Of a DNA stretch of 64,000 bases, positions 61,834 through 64,000 are shown in pieces. The notes under the pieces were generated by a model. It did not search any database. It was not told where the DNA came from and saw only the letters and a list, made by a program, of their open reading frames with translations. The translations under genes were made by a program, and so were the position numbers. Source of the DNA: Nostoc desertorum CM1-VF14 (GTDB lineage Bacteria > Cyanobacteriota > Cyanobacteriia > Cyanobacteriales > Nostocaceae); contig JAHHHR010000011.1 of NCBI GenBank assembly GCA_019359245.1, positions 62,001-126,000 of the forward strand. Reading direction: 5' to 3'. Within the stretch, counting starts at the first letter, position 1. Every line of letters starts with the position of its first letter.

Positions 61834-62790
61834 ATGCAAACCAAACAGCTCGGTAATTCGGAGCTTCACATTACCCCAATTGGCTTTGGAGCCTGGGCGA
61901 TCGGTGGAGGTGGATGGGCTTTTGGTTGGGGAGCGCAGGATGATCAGGAATCGATGGAAGCGATCGCTCGCGCTCTCGACCTCGGCGTTAATTGGATTGA
62001 CACCGCAGCTATCTATGGTCTGGGGCATTCGGAGGAAGTTGTTGCTAAGGCGCTCAAGGGTCGATCTAATCGCCCTTACATTTTCACTAAATGTTCAATG
62101 ATTTGGGATGAAAAGGGCGAAATTGGTCGTAGTCTAAAGGCGGATTCAGTGCGGCGGGAAGTTGAAGCCAGTTTGCGCCGACTCGATATTGAAACCATTG
62201 ACCTCTACCAGATCCACTGGCCTAACCCAGAGTCAGAAATTGAAGAAGGCTGGACGACTCTCTCCAAGCTCAAGGATGAGGGCAAGGTTCGCTATATCGG
62301 AGTTTCAAATTTTAATGTAGAACAGTTGAAACGTATCCAAAAGATTGCCCCAGTTACCTCATTGCAACCGCCTTATTCACTGGTTAAGCCTGATGTCGAA
62401 AAGGAAATTCTGCCTTTTTGTAAGGAAAATAATATGGGTGTGATTGTTTATTCACCTATGCAATCTGGCTTGCTTACAGGAAAAATGACATCTGAGCGGG
62501 TTGCTAATTTACCAGATGATGATTGGCGCAAACAGAGTAATGAATTTCAGGAACCACGTCTATCTCGTAACCTAAAGTTGGTGGAGGTATTGCAGCATAT
62601 TGGTAAGCAACACGATCGCTCCCCCGGTGAGGTGGCGATCGCTTGGACTTTAAATAATCCGGCGGTGACAGCTGCGATCGTTGGCGCACGCAATCCCAAG
62701 CAGGTGGAAGGAATCATCGCTGCTGGGGAATTTCGCCTCAATCAGCAGGAGCTAGATCAAATTGCTGCTTTCCTTGGCGAGAATCCATAA
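61834..62790 (+). CDS. Aldo/keto reductase
   Basis: 318-residue NADPH-dependent oxidoreductase, (beta/alpha)8 barrel. The catalytic tetrad is visible: Asp and Tyr in NWIDTAAIYGLGHSEEVVAK, Lys in YIFTKCSM, His in DLYQIHWPNP. Cofactor-binding SLQPPYSLVKPDVE and ARNPKQVEGIIAAGE lie in the C-terminal part. It is divergently placed from the broken SDR gene, and both reduce carbonyls, which hints at a former detoxification pair. The last 53 bases overlap the end of the convergent cysteine desulfurase gene. Confidence 0.93.
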   Translation: MQTKQLGNSELHITPIGFGAWAIGGGGWAFGWGAQDDQESMEAIARALDLGVNWIDTAAIYGLGHSEEVVAKALKGRSNRPYIFTKCSMIWDEKGEIGRSLKADSVRREVEASLRRLDIETIDLYQIHWPNPESEIEEGWTTLSKLKDEGKVRYIGVSNFNVEQLKRIQKIAPVTSLQPPYSLVKPDVEKEILPFCKENNMGVIVYSPMQSGLLTGKMTSERVANLPDDDWRKQSNEFQEPRLSRNLKLVEVLQHIGKQHDRSPGEVAIAWTLNNPAVTAAIVGARNPKQVEGIIAAGEFRLNQQELDQIAAFLGENP

Positions 62791-63946
62791 AAGAGGTTTT
62801 GCGTAAACTTTGAATAGTAGCGATCGCATGTTTTACCACAATATCAATTTCCTCTTGGGTATTAAACCGTCCAATCCCAAACCGCACTGAAGCATAAGCT
62901 AGCTGTTGGGAGTTCCCCAGTGCTGTCAGAACATGGGAGGGGGCTGTACTTGCCGATGAGCAAGCAGAACCAGAAGAAATCGCCATTACTGGCTGCAATC
63001 CTAGCAAAAGTGCGGCTCCATCTACTCCCTCAACGCTGATATTCAAGTTTCCCGCCAATCGCTCTTGAGCGTGTCCGTTGAGATGAATTCCTTCAAGTTG
63101 GGAAAGCTGTTCCCACAAGCTTTGCCTTAACTGGGTGAGGCGTTGGTTTTCTGTTGTTTGTTCTGCCAAAGCGATTTCTACAGCTTTCCCAAAGCCGGCA
63201 ATTTGCGGTGTATACAATGTCCCAGACCGCATCCCCCGCTCATGTCCGCCGCCGTGCTGCTGGGGAGCTAGTTGCACTCTAGGGTTGCGCCTGCGGACGT
63301 ACAGCGCCCCAATTCCCTTTGGCCCATATACTTTGTGTGCGGTTAGCGACATCAAGTCAATTTTCATCGCTTGCACATCTAGGGGAATTTTACCAATAGC
63401 TTGGGCTGCATCGGTGTGAAAAATGATGTTGTAAGCATGGCATAGTTCCCCAATTTCTGCTAAAGGCTGTAAAACGCCAATTTCGTTATTTGCAGCCATT
63501 ACCGAAACCAAAATTGTCTCAGGACGGAAAGCTTTGTTTAACTCATTTAAATCAATCAGTCCATCTTTTTTAACTGGGAGAATAGTAATTTCAAAACCCA
63601 GAGTTTTTAAATAATTACAAGGGTCAATAACTGCATTATGTTCCGTAGCAACAGTAATAATATGCTGACCTTTTTTAAAATAAGCTTCAGCAACACCTTT
63701 AATAGCTAAATTATTCGCTTCTGTTGCACCACTGGTAAAAACAATTTCTTCAGGAGTGGCGTTAATTGCTGCTGCTAAAATCTCTCGCGTTTGCTTAACA
63801 GCAGCTTCTGCTTCCCAACCGTAAACATGACCGATACTAGATGGGTTGCCAAAGTTTTCTGTGAAGTAGGGGAGCATTGCTGCTAACACTCGTTCATCTA
63901 CGGCTGTAGTAGCGTGGCAATCAAGGTATATAGGACGAATTGACAT
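62738..63946 (-). CDS. iscS: Cysteine desulfurase, NifS/IscS group
   Basis: 402-residue PLP enzyme that takes sulfur from cysteine for Fe-S clusters and tRNA thiolation. N-terminus PIYLDCHATTAVDERVLAAM, EHNAVIDPC and SVMAANNEIGVLQP. PLP-binding Lys in LTAHKVYGPKGIGALYV, persulfide Cys in AISSGSACSSASTAPS. The conserved fold ends around AIATIQSLR, and the protein then has about 20 further residues (KTSFMDSRQGKQQFDLAPAD) encoded where the gene overlaps the aldo/keto reductase. It is not next to nif genes here, so a housekeeping IscS role is preferred. Confidence 0.93.
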   Translation of the reverse strand: MSIRPIYLDCHATTAVDERVLAAMLPYFTENFGNPSSIGHVYGWEAEAAVKQTREILAAAINATPEEIVFTSGATEANNLAIKGVAEAYFKKGQHIITVATEHNAVIDPCNYLKTLGFEITILPVKKDGLIDLNELNKAFRPETILVSVMAANNEIGVLQPLAEIGELCHAYNIIFHTDAAQAIGKIPLDVQAMKIDLMSLTAHKVYGPKGIGALYVRRRNPRVQLAPQQHGGGHERGMRSGTLYTPQIAGFGKAVEIALAEQTTENQRLTQLRQSLWEQLSQLEGIHLNGHAQERLAGNLNISVEGVDGAALLLGLQPVMAISSGSACSSASTAPSHVLTALGNSQQLAYASVRFGIGRFNTQEEIDIVVKHAIATIQSLRKTSFMDSRQGKQQFDLAPAD

Positions 63947-64000
63947 AATTATTAACTCAAACTTTGACTCAAATTTTTTAATACACTTAGAACCTGATAC

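Overview
The window is chromosomal DNA of a filamentous, heterocyst-type cyanobacterium close to Nostoc/Anabaena (inference). Supporting signs are many HIP1 octamers (GCGATCGC), heptanucleotide tandem repeats (STRRs), GC-rich interspersed palindromes, small inverted-repeat elements, WD40-tailed Ser/Thr kinases, and cyanobacterial families such as Tab2-like proteins, NdbB, an NrtC with a fused binding domain, and a cyanophycinase-like protease. No tRNA, rRNA, CRISPR array or intact transposase was recognised.

Layout. 1-1.1 kb: moeB (cut by the window edge) and a JAMM/M67 metalloprotease. 1.1-5.1 kb: two RTX-type calcium-binding genes that share a C-terminal module and a terminator, separated by repeat-rich DNA. 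5.1-11.4 kb: a 3'-truncated DUF58 gene and the minus-strand nitrate transport operon nrtABCD, without nirA or narB beside it. 12-15.4 kb: argJ and gatB, with two similar terminator-ended elements between them. 15.5-20.3 kb: a frameshifted P-loop kinase gene, a two-gene module ending in a PIN-domain protein, a CIRCE element in front of a small unknown gene, two more small unknown genes and a decayed gene. 20.4-28.4 kb: NdbB-like type II NAD(P)H dehydrogenase, HAD hydrolase, Tab2-like protein, TldD/PmbA-like protein, and a ClC-CBS-USP chloride transporter. 28.4-31 kb: glycosyltransferase and O-antigen ligase-like protein. 31.8-40.2 kb: a WGxxGxxG protein, three Ser/Thr kinases (two with WD40 propellers) and a secreted repeat/PPC-like protein. 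40.4-48.1 kb: GH57, Nfu, a histidine kinase, a ribbon-helix-helix protein and lepA. 48.1-50.6 kb: small mobile elements around a GT4 gene. 50.6-60.5 kb: seven co-directional genes (GH13, MDR oxidoreductase, gluconate-dehydrogenase-like subunit 3, GMC oxidoreductase, two cupins, S51 peptidase). 60.7-64 kb: a broken SDR gene, an aldo/keto reductase and a cysteine desulfurase.

Three regions look most worth following. The first is the 50.6-60.5 kb cluster: a starch/glycogen-active enzyme, a GMC flavoprotein with a subunit-3 protein that carries a glycogen-binding-like N-terminus, and two paralogous cupins. It looks like an undescribed cytoplasmic pathway for oxidising sugars or glucans. The second is the CIRCE element and promoter before an unknown 116-residue protein, which suggests a new HrcA target. 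The third is a small GC-rich repeat that sits in frame inside genes here, adding about seven residues each time, once in a WD40 propeller and twice in an SDR.

Several genes are broken: DUF58 by truncation, the P-loop kinase by an apparent one-base deletion, the SDR by one in-frame TAA, a GGDEF fragment, and a decayed gene at 19.7-20.3 kb. All functional calls rest on motif reading and recall of families; no database search was run.
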